Under the pieces are notes generated by a model that saw only the letters and a list, made by a program, of their open reading frames with translations, was not told the origin of the DNA and searched no databases. From Massilioclostridium coli (GTDB taxonomy: Bacteria; Bacillota; Clostridia; Oscillospirales; Ruminococcaceae): 64,000 nt of DNA. Position numbers and translations under genes: made by a program. The stretch's first letter is position 1, and every line of letters begins with the position of its first letter. Below, piece after piece: positions 16,752 to 27,357 of this stretch. The stretch spans positions 558,001-622,000 of the forward strand of contig NZ_FMIZ01000006.1 in the NCBI RefSeq assembly GCF_900095865.1, written 5' to 3'.

Positions 16752-19700
16752 ATGAAAAAACAAAAAACGTGGAAGAAAAAGGTGGTTTCGGGTTTACTGG
16801 CGGCTTTACTGGTTTCTTCTACAGTAGCTGGCAGTGTAGCGGTATCCGCTACCAATCAGGGAACCAGTTTTCTTGACCAGTTAAACGCAAACTATAATAA
16901 ACCCGCACAAAGCAACGCTACAGAGGTAAGATGGTGGCTTCCAGAAGGTGGGCATACTGACAAGACCATTATAGAAGAAATTAATACCATGCACGAACAG
17001 GGATTTACAGGATTTGAACTTTGTATGTTAGACGAAGCGGGCGTTAGCGCTGATGTTTATGGTTATGGTTCCGAATCCTGGCAACACGATGCGAAAGTGG
17101 CCATTACAGAAGCGGCTAAATTGGGCATGCGGGTTGGCATTACCAGCGGTACACATTGGACACATGCCAACATTCCTGGGTTAGATCCAAACTCAGAAGC
17201 AGCTGGGCAGGAAATTGGTATTTCGGTTGAAAACGTAAAAGCAGGACAAAAAAATCAGGGAACCCTTATACTTCCTCCAGTAAAAAGAGGGATTGCTACA
17301 GAGGATGTGAAAAAAACTTTTGTAGGAACTTATGCTTATCGTGTTGGTTCTAATGGAAATGGGCAACAGACAATTTTGGATACCAAAGTGGGTGCTATTA
17401 ACCTGACTGATCAAGTAAAACAGGTAGATGATCAAACATGGACACTGGATTGGACAGCACCAAACGATGGAGACTATGTGATTTATTCCATGTGGCAACA
17501 GGGTACATGGCAGTCTCAAGAACCAGCACAAGAAGATTCCTATGCAATTAACTATTACGGCAGTGCAGGTGTAGAAGCATTAAAGGAATTTTTAAAAAAC
17601 TATTATTTCTCCGACTCAGAATTAGTAGAGGCAATTAAAAATGCAGATATCCAATTCTTTATGGATTCTCTAGAAATTTCCACAAGCCAGGGGCAGCGAA
17701 GCTTATACTGGAGCAATGAGATGCGGCAGGAATTTATCAATAAAAAAGGCTATGATGTTGTTCCTTATCTGCCGCTGCTTTACGGTATCAGTACTGGTGC
17801 AAACTTTACTGGTGCGGGCAAACCTGATGGTGTAGACGGCGTACGTATTGGGAATGTGGCACTCAGTGGTTCGGATGGCGCTACAATCGATGAGATGACA
17901 ACGTGGAGAATTACAAACGACGTATACGATGTGCAAACCCAGCTGATTCAAGAAAAAATGATGGAACCATTGAGAAAATGGTTGAAAGAAAATTATAATA
18001 TTACTCTTCGTTCCCAAATGCCATATGGTACTTATATGGAAACCTCCGAAATGGGTATGGCAATGGACTATGTGGAAACGGAAACCTTAAATATGAAGGA
18101 TCAGACAGATACCTACCGCTTGTGGAGTGGCGCAGCCCACATTATGGATATGTTATATTCCTCTGAAACCGCTTGTGTAACCGGCTTAAACTATGGCCTG
18201 ACCGAACAAGATTACATTAAAATCGCCAATTTGGAATATGCAGCGGGTGTAAACCGTGTTATCTGGCATGGACACGCCTCTTCTTGGGGCCCAGAAAGTA
18301 ATACTAGCTGGCCAGGATATGAAGGAATGGGCGCAGGTCTATCCACCCGTTTGGATTCCCGTAACCCTGATGCAAAAGATTACTCTGAAATGAATGATTA
18401 CTATGGGCGTGTACAGAAATTGCTTCGTGAAGGTGTATCCCGTACCGACCTTGGTATCCTCCACTTAAACTATGGTGAAAACACAGAATGGCCAACCCAA
18501 TATGCAGACTGGATTGGTAACCATCAGGGAATTTACTGGACAGATATGTCCTTACAAAATGCCGGTTATACCTATGACTATTTCTCACCGGATTATCTCA
18601 ATAAGATGGAATACAATGCAACGACAGGAACCTTAGGCGATACAGTTGGATATCAAGCAATTTTGGTACAACAGCAGAGGATGCCAGTGGATGCAGCAGA
18701 ACGGCTGTTGGAATTAGCAAAACAAGGTTTAAAAGTAATCTTTGTAGATGACGCTGCTACAATAACCCCATATTACAGCGAATCTAATGAAGATTTGAAA
18801 ACGGTTATCGATGAAATCAAACAACAGAAAAATGTTGTAACTGTTGCTTCTGAAGCAGAAGCTTATCCAGCATTGTTGAACATGGATGTAAGACCACGTG
18901 CGGAATTGGTTGGCTCCAATGAGCAGATTCTCACACAGATGAGGGAAGATAAAGACAATAATCGGTATCTCTACGCTTATAACTACTGTGATGACCAACA
19001 CAAATTCTTGCAGTATAAAACTACTAACCCACAATCCCATGGGACAGTTGCCAATACTGATATGTCTATAGACGGAATGTATGTTCCATATTGCATTGAC
19101 CCTTGGACTGGGGAAGTGGAGAAAATCGCTAACTATCGATATGAAGATGGCAGAACGATTTTCAATTTAACACTGGAATATAATGATGTTGCTTTATTTG
19201 CGTTTGAACCTGTATCTGAAGAAGAATTGCATGTTGTCAATACAGATGCTGATGTAAGTAACCACAATGGCGATTTTACGGTGCGTGCAGTAAAAAGTGG
19301 TACTTACAATACGACCTTGAGCAATGGCAATACCTATAGAACAACGTTGGACGTTCCACAGGCAACTGAACTGACCAATTGGGATTTGTCTGTTGAGAAC
19401 TGGACAGCAAGTGATGTAACAGATAAACGTTCCGAAACTCGGAAAACTACCGTATATGATAAAGACACCGATTCTTTCCAGGAAGTCGATCTGACAACCG
19501 AAGAAGTACGTTACCAAACCAACAAGGATATTATTTCGACTCACTTGGATACCCTTACCACCTGGGATAACATTCCAGAAATCGGAAAAGAGGTTTCCGG
19601 TATTGGCTATTACACCACCACTTTTAATTGGGATGCTGATTCTGCGGATGGTGCATACCTTGACCTTGGAACATTCCTCCAGAACGCAGTTGTGGAAGTA

Positions 19701-20429
19701 AACGGCCAACGTGCAGAAACAGTGGATGTGGTTGACTCTGTAATTGATATAGCTGACCTGCTCAAAGATGGCGAGAATCGTTTGAAAATTACAGTAACCA
19801 CTACATTGGAAAACCGTATGCTTGCTATGGGTAAAGTTTCTGAAGGAAGCAATACCTATGATGGAGTAGATAAGCTGGTAGGATTTAATGGCTACAGATG
19901 TACTTACCAATCTAACGGCTTATCATCTGTCACATTAATCCCATATGCGGAAGAAAAAATTGCTTTGCCAGAAGAAAATTTGGTGATGTCAGCATCTGCG
20001 CCGGAATCCGCTATTGTAAACGAAAACTTCGATGTTACTGTTGTAACACCTGCAACGGTTGATGACATTAAGATTTATGATGAAGCAAACAAAGAGATGC
20101 CTCTTAATACAATAAAATCGGTTGTAAATGAGGATGAAACCAAAACCTGGACAATTACCATGGCAGTTGATACTGTCGGAAACGACCGTACTTTTAGCAT
20201 TGCCGCAAAAGGAAAAGTTGGGTATTTCATCAATTCCGGTGTGACCTTTACTATGGATATTATAGCAGAAGGTTCCTCTTCTACTGGCTCAGAAAGTTCT
20301 TCTGGTTCAGGAAGCTCTGATGAGAATCTCCCTAGCACAGGGGAAAGCATGCCAATCGTTGCAGCAGCTGCCCTAGCACTGCTTGCAGGTGCAGGAATTG
20401 CCTTGGCAAAACGCAAAAACCATAAATAA
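16752..20429 (+). CDS. LPXTG-anchored alpha-L-rhamnosidase-like glycosidase (GH106)
   Basis: A 1225-residue secreted protein. A signal peptide (about 1-33: lysine-rich start, LLAALLVSSTVAGSVAV) precedes a GH106-type N-terminus (VRWWLPEGGHTDKTIIEEI, about 55-75) and a large catalytic region to about residue 800, including GVNRVIWHGHASSWGP. Beta-rich domains follow to about 1160, then a Ser/Gly-rich linker and the sorting signal LPSTGE, a hydrophobic helix and RKNHK. GH106 enzymes remove terminal alpha-L-rhamnose from plant and bacterial glycans; activity here is inferred from family. The sorting motif differs from that of the other glycosidases in the region. The gene stands alone, with AAAGGAGG before the ATG and a terminator after it, and converges on an AraC regulator gene. 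Confidence 0.85.
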   Translation: MKKQKTWKKKVVSGLLAALLVSSTVAGSVAVSATNQGTSFLDQLNANYNKPAQSNATEVRWWLPEGGHTDKTIIEEINTMHEQGFTGFELCMLDEAGVSADVYGYGSESWQHDAKVAITEAAKLGMRVGITSGTHWTHANIPGLDPNSEAAGQEIGISVENVKAGQKNQGTLILPPVKRGIATEDVKKTFVGTYAYRVGSNGNGQQTILDTKVGAINLTDQVKQVDDQTWTLDWTAPNDGDYVIYSMWQQGTWQSQEPAQEDSYAINYYGSAGVEALKEFLKNYYFSDSELVEAIKNADIQFFMDSLEISTSQGQRSLYWSNEMRQEFINKKGYDVVPYLPLLYGISTGANFTGAGKPDGVDGVRIGNVALSGSDGATIDEMTTWRITNDVYDVQTQLIQEKMMEPLRKWLKENYNITLRSQMPYGTYMETSEMGMAMDYVETETLNMKDQTDTYRLWSGAAHIMDMLYSSETACVTGLNYGLTEQDYIKIANLEYAAGVNRVIWHGHASSWGPESNTSWPGYEGMGAGLSTRLDSRNPDAKDYSEMNDYYGRVQKLLREGVSRTDLGILHLNYGENTEWPTQYADWIGNHQGIYWTDMSLQNAGYTYDYFSPDYLNKMEYNATTGTLGDTVGYQAILVQQQRMPVDAAERLLELAKQGLKVIFVDDAATITPYYSESNEDLKTVIDEIKQQKNVVTVASEAEAYPALLNMDVRPRAELVGSNEQILTQMREDKDNNRYLYAYNYCDDQHKFLQYKTTNPQSHGTVANTDMSIDGMYVPYCIDPWTGEVEKIANYRYEDGRTIFNLTLEYNDVALFAFEPVSEEELHVVNTDADVSNHNGDFTVRAVKSGTYNTTLSNGNTYRTTLDVPQATELTNWDLSVENWTASDVTDKRSETRKTTVYDKDTDSFQEVDLTTEEVRYQTNKDIISTHLDTLTTWDNIPEIGKEVSGIGYYTTTFNWDADSADGAYLDLGTFLQNAVVEVNGQRAETVDVVDSVIDIADLLKDGENRLKITVTTTLENRMLAMGKVSEGSNTYDGVDKLVGFNGYRCTYQSNGLSSVTLIPYAEEKIALPEENLVMSASAPESAIVNENFDVTVVTPATVDDIKIYDEANKEMPLNTIKSVVNEDETKTWTITMAVDTVGNDRTFSIAAKGKVGYFINSGVTFTMDIIAEGSSSTGSESSSGSGSSDENLPSTGESMPIVAAAALALLAGAGIALAKRKNHK

Positions 20430-20475
20430 TATAAAATTGATATAGTATTTATTTTTCCTTTTCCATTGATTAAAC

Positions 20476-20513
20476 AAAAAAATACCAGCCTTTTTAAAAG
20501 GTTGGTATTTTTT
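20476..20513. terminator. Terminator after the first GH106 gene
   Basis: The arms AAAATACCAGCCTTTTT and complement enclose two bases and are flanked by A and T runs on both sides, so it could act in both directions. Between here and 20793 I see no gene. Confidence 0.85.
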
Positions 20514-20793
20514 GTTGCTATTTAAAACGGTAATTCAGGTGATTAACGAAAACTGTACTATACACTCATATTTGAGTAAGAAAATTCTCCATTAAACAAA
20601 ATGGAGTAAAAACCATCCTTAAAGGAATACCAGACTGGATAAGTAAATGGATAATCCATTAGTATGGTTCAATTTTACAGCAAGTTTTAGTAAATGCTAT
20701 GTTTCAATTCTATATTTCTTGAGAAAAGGTCTGATACATACCAGTTTTACTGGCTTATCATTGTTATTATAGATCTAATAGGACAGTTAAAAA

Positions 20794-21783
20794 TTATACT
20801 GATAAATTTTGAAATGAATGGTTTGCTTGAACAATTTTTCGGTATTCAGATGGAGAAACGCCGTATTGTTTTTTAAAGACATGGTGCAAATAACTCGCAT
20901 CGGTATAGCCAATTAAATGGGCGATGTTTTCCATTGAGGTAGAACTTGTTTCCAGATATCGTTTCACCAGTTCAAGTTTTGATTCTTGCAGGATTTTGGA
21001 AAAGCTTTTTCCAGTATATTCATGAATTTTTCTGGAAATATAGCTTTCTGAATAATGGAATTTTTCCGACAGTTCTCCTAATGAAACAGTGGTGAGATTA
21101 CTGTTGATATAAGTAATAAGATTGCTCATCAACTGTTGTCCTTTTTGTTGATGAGTAGTATCGTAAATACACATTAAAACTGTGATTAAGGCGATTAATG
21201 AAGACTGTACCATGGATTCATAATAAGGCCTTTGTATGGTTAATTCGTCCAGAAGGTTATTGATGTAAGGGTCAACAGAGTAAGCTGGAGAGCAGGGGAA
21301 ATAGATATAGTCCATCATTTTTTGGTTATCGCAAATATAGTTGATGAGAAAACCAGACATCATATCATTGCTTTTTTGCATAGATAAAATGGTTTGTTTA
21401 AAAATATCTTTTTGAATGATAATGTTAATAACACAATCGTTTTCGGATAAAGTGCCTATCGCATGGGTAATATTTGGATTAAATAATATTAGATCTCCCT
21501 GCTTCATATGAAGCCTTGATTCTGGCATTAAATTGATACAGGAACCCCGATAAACATACGCAAGTTCAAAAAAATCATGGCGATGGTAATAGTAGCCATC
21601 TGGGTCAAAGATAGGAGGCCAATGGAGGCAGACATCCACTAATGGACGGTTTTTCATTGGTAAAATAGTGATGTATCCGTTGGATTCTAGTTGAGACTTA
21701 ATTCTAGTAGGAGTGTTTTTTAAGGTGCAAACAGGAGGACGTGTCTGTTGAAAAGTTTGTACTTTTTGCTTTAAATCTTCCAT
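20794..21783 (-). CDS. AraC-family regulator with cupin-type sensor domain
   Basis: A 329-residue regulator. The N-terminal half has an AraC-type cupin pattern (YYYHRHDFFELAYVYRG at about 81-97, then LHMKQGDLILFNPN), expected to bind a sugar. The C-terminal 100 residues hold two helix-turn-helix motifs (LSELSEKFHYSESYISRKI region and MENIAHLIGYTDASYLHHVFKKQYGVSPSEYR). It faces the first GH106 gene and probably regulates it, an inference from proximity. The three AraC genes in this window share this architecture and appear to be paralogues. Confidence 0.9.
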   Translation of the reverse strand: MEDLKQKVQTFQQTRPPVCTLKNTPTRIKSQLESNGYITILPMKNRPLVDVCLHWPPIFDPDGYYYHRHDFFELAYVYRGSCINLMPESRLHMKQGDLILFNPNITHAIGTLSENDCVINIIIQKDIFKQTILSMQKSNDMMSGFLINYICDNQKMMDYIYFPCSPAYSVDPYINNLLDELTIQRPYYESMVQSSLIALITVLMCIYDTTHQQKGQQLMSNLITYINSNLTTVSLGELSEKFHYSESYISRKIHEYTGKSFSKILQESKLELVKRYLETSSTSMENIAHLIGYTDASYLHHVFKKQYGVSPSEYRKIVQANHSFQNLSV

Positions 21784-22132
21784 TTAGTTTTCTCCTTTCC
21801 ACCAAAATACTTCCCATAACATAAAACTCATTTTCTAAATAATGCCTAAAATTATTATATATTTCATTCAATAATTTGTCAACATACTTTTAAATTGAGA
21901 AAAAATAATATTTAGTGTGGTATAAAGCTGAGAAAATTTTTATCACAGATAGTTGAACTATATTATATACAAGAATTGTTTTTACAATTTTTTTGATATA
22001 AAAATGAATTTATGTTAATTGTTAAATCTCGACAAAAAACAACAAATTGTTTTGTTGGATTCAATTCTATCTTATGACCAAAAATATTGGTATAATAATT
22101 TATAAGAATCAATATAAAAGGAGGATTTTCTT
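21784..22132. other. Divergent intergenic region
   Basis: A 349-bp AT-rich region between the AraC gene and the YbjQ-like gene. A TATAAT near 22092 may serve the plus-strand gene, but I cannot find a convincing -35. There is no gene in it. Confidence 0.35.
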
Positions 22133-23266
22133 GTGGAAGATATTATGTTTACTTCAGGATTTAATTTTGAAGGATATCACATAACAAAATATTATGGTGT
22201 ATTTACTGGGGAAGCTGTAATAGGGACAGGACCTATTAGCGAATTAAAAGCGAATTGGTCAGATGTGCTTGGTATTAATAATAAAGCGTTTTGTGATAAA
22301 TTAGATATTGTAGAAGGAGATGCAATTGTAGCGTTAAAGGAAAATGTATCTAGACATACTCATGCTAACGCAATTATTGGGGTAGATATTGACTTTAATA
22401 TGTTTGCGAATAATTTGATAAGCGTTATTGTAAATGGTACAGCGGTAAAAATTGAAAAGGACAAAATAAAAGAGGAATACTCCAAAATATTGGATTGCCC
22501 GGTAATGGACTATAATTTTTCGATTGATATACGTCCTTGTAAGGCAAGATTTTATATTAGTGATTCGAAACCCACTCTCATGCAGTTACAGGTATATAGC
22601 TATTCGCCTAAATTTCTTTCCGCCATGCAGTTTGATCTATCGGTTAATACCTTATTAGGGGACCAATACAAAGTGACAGATATGATTTTAGCGGATTTTA
22701 AAATAGATCAAGAACAATCTACTAAAACAATCGGGGTTTATCAAAGTGAAAGAATGCCCATTGAGCTTCCAATCTCCAATTTTAGAGCAATTGAATCAGT
22801 AAATATCAATGTAAAAAAATATAAGCAAGGACAAGAAATTGGAAAACCGGCTTATGCCAATACAGTAGTATCATTCCCAGTAACAGCTTTGATCCAGTTA
22901 AAGAAAAGATACGGGGATGACGCAGTAAGTGAGATATTTGAAACAGACGATACATGGACCTGTGCTTGTGGATACCAAAATTCACTGGTATTGGATCATT
23001 GTAGTTTATGCCATCGCCAAAAAGGAGAAACAATTTGTGGTGACCCACAAGAGACAATCGAAAAATATTCCCTTTACCATACTATTTTAGATGAGGTGCA
23101 ACCATTAGGAAGTGCAAAAGAAATTTTGGAAGGACTGAAACGTCATCAAGGTGAAATTCCAGACGAAATTATTGAGAAAATTGAAAAAATGGCTACAAAC
23201 GAAGCGATGTTTGGGAATATGAAGCGGGATTGTATCCAGTATTTAGAGCAACAGCTACCTCATTAG
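22133..23266 (+). CDS. YbjQ-like domain protein with C-terminal zinc-ribbon-like motif
   Basis: A 377-residue protein. The first 105 residues resemble the YbjQ (DUF74) fold: FTSGFNFEGYHITKYYGVFTGEAVIGTG, HTHANAIIGVDIDFN. A middle region of about 150 residues is not recognised. Near residue 280 is W-x-C-x-CGYQN...CSLC, a four-cysteine zinc-finger-like motif as in RanBP2 or zinc-ribbon domains, followed by a helical tail. The start is GTG at 22133, 8 nt after AAGGAGG. YbjQ alone is usually about 105 residues, so this is a fusion or extended form. It stands alone; the function is unknown. Confidence 0.72.
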   Translation: MEDIMFTSGFNFEGYHITKYYGVFTGEAVIGTGPISELKANWSDVLGINNKAFCDKLDIVEGDAIVALKENVSRHTHANAIIGVDIDFNMFANNLISVIVNGTAVKIEKDKIKEEYSKILDCPVMDYNFSIDIRPCKARFYISDSKPTLMQLQVYSYSPKFLSAMQFDLSVNTLLGDQYKVTDMILADFKIDQEQSTKTIGVYQSERMPIELPISNFRAIESVNINVKKYKQGQEIGKPAYANTVVSFPVTALIQLKKRYGDDAVSEIFETDDTWTCACGYQNSLVLDHCSLCHRQKGETICGDPQETIEKYSLYHTILDEVQPLGSAKEILEGLKRHQGEIPDEIIEKIEKMATNEAMFGNMKRDCIQYLEQQLPH

Positions 23267-23283
23267 AAAATGGAATAAAATAA

Positions 23284-23308
23284 GGCGGAACCATTTGGTT
23301 CCGCCTAT
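23284..23308. terminator. Hairpin between the convergent YbjQ-like and GH78 genes
   Basis: A 10-bp perfect stem GGCGGAACCA with its complement (23284-23293, 23296-23305). The T runs on either side are modest, but the position between two convergent stops supports a shared terminator. Confidence 0.7.
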
Positions 23309-23335
23309 TGTATTATAATAGAGAAAGAGAAGAGG

Positions 23336-26300
23336 TTATTTTTTCTTGCGAGTAATCAGGATTGCTGCACCTGCTACTGCCAATACTGCGATGCCTGCAA
23401 TTGGAGCAATATCCCCTGTTTTCGCTGCATTTGCTTTTGTTGTTGTGCTTTCCTGTCCAGTCTGAGTAGCATTGTTATCAGATGGTGTTTTTGTTCCTTC
23501 TACTGCTACTAAACTATCCATTGCAGCCTGCACAGATTGTACTGCTGCATCTACTTCTTCCTGAGTTGCATTTTCATTTGCTAATACTGCATTCGCATCT
23601 TTTAATGCCGCTTCCAGTACTGCATAGCTTTCCGCTGTGTATGCGTTAGCATCTATCTGATTTGCTTTTGCTACTACTTCTTCCAGGATAGATTTATCTG
23701 CTTTGTATCTCAGGTTCAACATTGCGTTTAACAGCTTATCCGCTACTTCGTTAATTTCTGCCTGCATTGCGTCTCCGTCTTTGTATACGCTCTGAGCTGC
23801 TTCCAATGCTGTGGTAAATTCCGCTTGACCTGCTTCTACATACTTACTCAGGTCGATTTCTTCTGCTGCTGCAATTAAGCTTGCTAATTCTGTTTTATCG
23901 CCTGCTACAAATCCCAACTTATGGATTTCGTTTAGCAAGGTTTTCCATGCTGCATCCACTTCTTCCTGGGTTGCTGCATCATTTTCTGCTACTGATTTTG
24001 CATTTGTCAACGCTTCATCAAAGGATTTTTGTACACTTTCGATGGCATTATCATATTCACCGCTTGCTTTTGCTGCATCTGCATATTCGATAACAGAAGT
24101 TAAGATGGATTTATTGGTTTGGATTACATAACCGTCCGCAATGCTTGCTACCAATTTACCATCTTGCAGTGAAAAGTTGTAGCCACCTGCTTCCAAGTTG
24201 AATTTTGCTGTCATTTGGCCATTGTGTTCTTCCATGCCTACATAAGTAATACCATCTATTGCTGTAAAGTCTGCTACTGCTTCTCCACTTACTGGCAAGT
24301 ATAGGGTTGCTGTTGTATTTGCTGGTACTACGGTTTCATAAGATGCCAGCTGTCCTTGTTCAGAAGTCCAGTTGCTTTCAATTAATCCATAATAAGAATC
24401 ATAACTGCCATATACTTGGCTGATACGGGATTGGTCGTTGTATTGTTCACCAGTGTCAAGAGTTGGTTGTAAGATCACGTTTTTGAATCCTGGATTGCTC
24501 GTATCAGATGCAATACCAACCATGTATTTGTACATCCATTCCAATACGGAACCATAAGAATAGTGGTTAAAGGAATTCATTTCCTGATGACCAAATCCAT
24601 CTTCTTTGGAATAGGAGTTCCATCTTTCCCAAATGGTAGTTGCGCCCTGTTTGACTGGGAACAACCAGGATGGCATTTCGTCTTGTAATAACAGGTCGTA
24701 AGCCACATTTGCGTTTCCTGTATCAGTTAAAACTGGAGTAATGACATTGGAACCTAAGAAACCAACCGCCAATGTGTTTTGTGTATAACCAGCACGAACG
24801 CTGTCTGGATCTGGGTTTTCATTCTTAATGTTTTCCACTAATAAGTTTTCTAACTGTTGTTTCATATTGTCATCATTGTAGAAACCAAGTTTTAACATCC
24901 ACAACAAGCTAGTCTGGGAGTTTGGCTCCATCACACCACCTTTACCAGAAGAAGAAGCAGTACCAACATCGGAATTTACAGTAATACTGCCATCATCATT
25001 GAAAGTCACGTGGTTTTGAATAAAGGTTTGTTTGATGTTTTCAAAACGGTCAGAATAGCTGGCTGCCAGTTCAGTTTCGCCCATAATTTCAGCTACTTGA
25101 ACCATGATTTGTGTATCGTAGCCATAGAAAGCATCTGTCATAAGTTCTACACTAGTACCTTGGAATGCCAACCAATCTCCGAATGCCATCCAGCTGCCTT
25201 TTGGGCCAGCGTATGGTTCCCGTTCATGGGAGATAAGATAATCCATATACTTGCTCATAGCGTCCCAGTTTTCTTCTAGGATAGAAACATCACCAGTTTG
25301 TAAGTATAATGTCCAAGGAAGGATAATTTCGATATCGCTCCATCCAGTTGCCCATAAATATGAGAAGAAGCTATTGCTAGCTACTGCGCCAGGAAACCCT
25401 GATTTCATGGTATTATCAGAAAGCATATTTTGGAATGTTTCCAAAAACGCCACAGAATCGTAGTTGTATAATCCAGTTTGGCTAAATACTTGAGCATCTC
25501 CTGTCCAAGCTTCCCTTTCGTTACGCTGTGGGCAGTCAGTTGGGATGGTAAAGTAGTTGCTCAACTGTCCCCATCTGGCGTTGCTAATCAATTGGTTTAC
25601 ATCAGCATTATTGGTTTCAATAAAACCTGTCTGGTCGGAAACAGAGGAAATTGCACGGCTGCGGACAGATTGAATCGTAATATCATCAGTTGCTGTTAAA
25701 GAGATGTAACGGTAACCGAAGAAAGTCATAGCTGGCTGATAGGTTTCGTTCCCTTGTCCAGCAAAAGTATAAGTAGCGGCTGCTTTTGCAGTACGCAAAC
25801 TTTTTAGGTAAACAGAACCTTTTGGACCATCCCCAGAATAGAGGGCGTCAGGGTCTGTGTTACCGATTTCCAAGTCAGTATTGTAATCACCACTATATAC
25901 TTTGCTGCCATCGTTTAACATTTCCGCAAAGCGCATAGTAACGGTAGTACCTTGGTCAGCAGAGAATACGAAATTTGGAATTGCTGCCATATTCTGGCCC
26001 AGGTCAATCACCATGGTTTGCCCTGCTTTTAGGGAGATGCCACCATCAAAGATTTCTTTGTCTTTCTCTACAATGGTAACATCTACACCATCATTGTAGA
26101 GGGCATCGTCGGATTTTTCATAAGCATAATAGTTGTTTACGTTGATTTCCCCACCTTCATAGGAGGATTGTTCTTTTGCTCCAGTATAAACGGTAGCAGA
26201 AATTGGATGCTGTTCCAGTTCATCTAGGATACTACCCTGTTCCCCAGTGGAAGCGATAATTGGCTTGTCATAACTACTGGTATTGCAGCTAGACCAATTG

Positions 26301-27268
26301 GAATCATCATAACCAACCTGCGTATAATCCCCTAAGGCAACCGCTTTGTTGGCATCATAGGTTTCTCCATCCCAAATACTATTGAAAGTAATCGCACCAT
26401 CCAGAGTTGCTTTCCAATCAGTGGTATTGGTCAGAATATCCTGGGTAGAACCATCTTGATAACTGATTTCTAACATTGCTTTTACAGCAGGTGTTCCTGT
26501 AGTAGAACCCATTCCGCCATACCATCCAGTACCAGCTAATACAGAAAGGGCAACATTAGATTGGTCAATTAAATCCGTTACATCATAGGTTTGATAGGTC
26601 AATGAAACATCCGTGTTTCCATAACCCGGGCTCATATGGTTGTAGGTCATAGAACCATCGGATTGGACATTGCCCACCTGTTTTCCGTTGATGTATGCCT
26701 GATATGCGCCTAAAGAGGTAATATACAGCCGTGCGGATGCAATTTTATTACCGGTTAAGGTTTGTTCTGTACGGAAGATCGGAGCAGAAGAACTTTCTTC
26801 CAAACAAAGGAAAGCTGCTTTTTCCCAGTTGGCATCTTCCCCTAAACCAGTTTCAAATTTAGTTGGTTCGGAAGTAGTTGTTTCTCCATTTCTATCCCAA
26901 ATGGTAACCGTCCAGTAGTATACGGTTTTTGGTTGCAATGGTTCCCCATCATATTGGATTGCAACTGAAGAATCATCTTTTACTTTTCCGGTTGTCCAAA
27001 TAGGCTGTCCAGAAGCCTCGCCTTGATACAGGTTTACCTGGTAAGCGGTTTGTTCTTGCCCAATTAAGTTAGAATCCATCTTCCAGCTAAACCGTGGGGC
27101 ATCAGTATCAATCCCAATTGGTTGGTTACGGTATTCTGTTGTTAAATCAACAATGGATGTGCTGGATGTCGAATCAGTTTGCGCGGTTGTGGTAACTGCC
27201 ATCGCAGAGGTCAGCATACAAACAGCGAGAATCGATGCCAACACTTTGTACTTCAGTTTTCTTGACAT
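23336..27268 (-). CDS. Surface-anchored alpha-L-rhamnosidase (GH78) with FIVAR repeats
   Basis: A 1310-residue secreted enzyme. A signal peptide (1-30) is followed by the GH78 N-terminal fibronectin-like domain (VDLTTEYRNQPIGIDTDAPRFSW, about 42-64), beta domains, and the six-hairpin catalytic domain with TDCPQRNEREAWTGDAQVF near residue 580, the GH78 hallmark. Three FIVAR repeats run from about 1052 to 1250. The C-terminus reads AAKTGD, then a hydrophobic helix and RKKK, a sorting signal that departs from LPXTG. It should remove alpha-L-rhamnose from external glycans. The start at 27268 follows AAGGAGAAAA and opens the signal peptide; an ATG 45 nt upstream is less likely. It is divergent from an AraC gene and probably controlled by it. 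Confidence 0.9.
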   Translation of the reverse strand: MSRKLKYKVLASILAVCMLTSAMAVTTTAQTDSTSSTSIVDLTTEYRNQPIGIDTDAPRFSWKMDSNLIGQEQTAYQVNLYQGEASGQPIWTTGKVKDDSSVAIQYDGEPLQPKTVYYWTVTIWDRNGETTTSEPTKFETGLGEDANWEKAAFLCLEESSSAPIFRTEQTLTGNKIASARLYITSLGAYQAYINGKQVGNVQSDGSMTYNHMSPGYGNTDVSLTYQTYDVTDLIDQSNVALSVLAGTGWYGGMGSTTGTPAVKAMLEISYQDGSTQDILTNTTDWKATLDGAITFNSIWDGETYDANKAVALGDYTQVGYDDSNWSSCNTSSYDKPIIASTGEQGSILDELEQHPISATVYTGAKEQSSYEGGEINVNNYYAYEKSDDALYNDGVDVTIVEKDKEIFDGGISLKAGQTMVIDLGQNMAAIPNFVFSADQGTTVTMRFAEMLNDGSKVYSGDYNTDLEIGNTDPDALYSGDGPKGSVYLKSLRTAKAAATYTFAGQGNETYQPAMTFFGYRYISLTATDDITIQSVRSRAISSVSDQTGFIETNNADVNQLISNARWGQLSNYFTIPTDCPQRNEREAWTGDAQVFSQTGLYNYDSVAFLETFQNMLSDNTMKSGFPGAVASNSFFSYLWATGWSDIEIILPWTLYLQTGDVSILEENWDAMSKYMDYLISHEREPYAGPKGSWMAFGDWLAFQGTSVELMTDAFYGYDTQIMVQVAEIMGETELAASYSDRFENIKQTFIQNHVTFNDDGSITVNSDVGTASSSGKGGVMEPNSQTSLLWMLKLGFYNDDNMKQQLENLLVENIKNENPDPDSVRAGYTQNTLAVGFLGSNVITPVLTDTGNANVAYDLLLQDEMPSWLFPVKQGATTIWERWNSYSKEDGFGHQEMNSFNHYSYGSVLEWMYKYMVGIASDTSNPGFKNVILQPTLDTGEQYNDQSRISQVYGSYDSYYGLIESNWTSEQGQLASYETVVPANTTATLYLPVSGEAVADFTAIDGITYVGMEEHNGQMTAKFNLEAGGYNFSLQDGKLVASIADGYVIQTNKSILTSVIEYADAAKASGEYDNAIESVQKSFDEALTNAKSVAENDAATQEEVDAAWKTLLNEIHKLGFVAGDKTELASLIAAAEEIDLSKYVEAGQAEFTTALEAAQSVYKDGDAMQAEINEVADKLLNAMLNLRYKADKSILEEVVAKANQIDANAYTAESYAVLEAALKDANAVLANENATQEEVDAAVQSVQAAMDSLVAVEGTKTPSDNNATQTGQESTTTKANAAKTGDIAPIAGIAVLAVAGAAILITRKKK

Positions 27269-27357
27269 ACACTTTTCTCCTTTACAATAAAAATAAATAA
27301 AAAGTTTTTTCACTTTAGTTCTATTTTATCAATTTTATCCTTTGCTTGTCCAACCAA

